From contig JBMNVL010000105.1 in the NCBI GenBank assembly GCA_050946775.1, positions 1 through 6,708 on the forward strand: a stretch of DNA of 6,708 nucleotides. The letters are read 5' to 3'. The notes beneath the pieces were generated by a model. It searched no databases. It saw nothing but the letters and a program-made list of their open reading frames with translations, and was not told the DNA's origin. Positions 6,514 to 6,708 of this stretch are shown here, in pieces (position 1 is the first letter of the stretch; each line of letters opens with the position of its first letter). The position numbers were made by a program, and so were the translations under genes. The DNA comes from UMGS1474 sp050946775 (GTDB lineage Bacteria; Bacillota; Clostridia; Oscillospirales; Acutalibacteraceae).

Positions 6514-6708
6514 ATGAAAACCAGAAGACACGCCAAGATTATGGAAATCATCCAAGCGCATCCCGTGGATACTCAGGAGGGATTGCTCACCTATCTGCGT
6601 CAGGACGGCTTTGACGTGACCCAGGCCACGGTGTCGCGGGATATCAAGGAGCTGCGGCTGGTCAAAGCCCTCGGCCCGGACGGCGGGTATCGCTATACCG
6701 CGCCCAAG
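6514..6708 (+). CDS. argR: Arginine repressor ArgR, N-terminal DNA-binding domain (3' end outside window)
   Basis: The first 65 residues of an ArgR/AhrC-family regulator are present, and the frame is still open at the window edge. They form the winged helix-turn-helix domain: an N-terminal helix (RRHAKIMEIIQAH), then TQEGLLTYLRQDGFDVTQ, then the recognition helix ATVSRDIKELRLVK (38-51), the family hallmark, followed by the wing GPDGGYRYTAPK. The missing C-terminal half would carry arginine binding and hexamer formation. With arginine bound, these proteins repress arginine biosynthesis and in some species activate catabolism. The start is firm because AAGGAG lies seven bases upstream. The first codons are visibly richer in A than the genes before it, which is common at well-translated starts. 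The gene is last in the visible operon; in Firmicutes recN usually follows. Paralogues such as ArcR/AhrC-type regulators share this domain, so which arginine genes it controls is unknown. Confidence 0.93.
   Translation, partial: MKTRRHAKIMEIIQAHPVDTQEGLLTYLRQDGFDVTQATVSRDIKELRLVKALGPDGGYRYTAPK

Noticed and set aside
1..6708. A hidden novel system, mobile element, CRISPR array, riboswitch or RNA gene
   Set aside because: Coding genes fill nearly the whole window, no gap exceeds 37 bases, and I saw no direct or inverted repeats of note, no integrase or transposase motifs and no tRNA-like or rRNA sequence. Composition is uniform, with no sign of recent transfer.

Overview
The window is a GC-rich, densely packed chromosomal segment with every gene on the + strand. 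Gene content and order point to a Gram-positive anaerobe of the class Clostridia, probably an Oscillospiraceae/Ruminococcaceae-type lineage. The order xseA-xseB-ispA-(YuiD-like)-dxs-tlyA-nadK-argR is a clostridial variant of the Bacillus run xseA-xseB-ispA-dxs-tlyA-argR-recN. The strong AGGAGG-type ribosome binding sites and the ArgR at the end also fit Firmicutes. The taxonomic call is inference from gene order and protein flavour, not from a search.

Layout: 1-132 is the 3' end of an M22/TsaD-like glycoprotease-fold gene. 138-1352 is xseA and 1349-1579 is xseB, the two subunits of exonuclease VII. 1576-2457 is ispA, a short-chain prenyl diphosphate synthase. 2482-2937 encodes a small membrane protein of the divergent PAP2 (YuiD/DUF212) family. 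2955-4814 is dxs, the first enzyme of the MEP pathway. 4811-5617 is tlyA, an S4-domain rRNA 2'-O-methyltransferase. 5637-6476 is nadK. 6514-6708 is the DNA-binding domain of an ArgR-type repressor, cut by the window edge.

The genes almost certainly form one transcription unit. Three junctions (xseA/xseB, xseB/ispA, dxs/tlyA) are 4-base ATGA overlaps. The other gaps are only 5 to 37 bases, with no convincing promoter or intrinsic terminator. Dxs and IspA bracket the isoprenoid supply route (DXP at the entry, farnesyl diphosphate at the exit), and the membrane phosphatase-like protein sits between them. NadK makes the NADP+ that, once reduced, DXP reductoisomerase consumes. Exonuclease VII, TlyA and ArgR are housekeeping companions whose linkage is conserved but functionally unexplained.

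I found no mobile element, CRISPR array, RNA gene, long repeat or defence module. No stretch over 40 bases lacks a gene. This reads as an ordinary core-genome region. The points worth a second look are the YuiD-like protein between the two isoprenoid genes, the TTG start of dxs, and the M22 paralogue that appears to lack the usual TsaD C-terminal tail.
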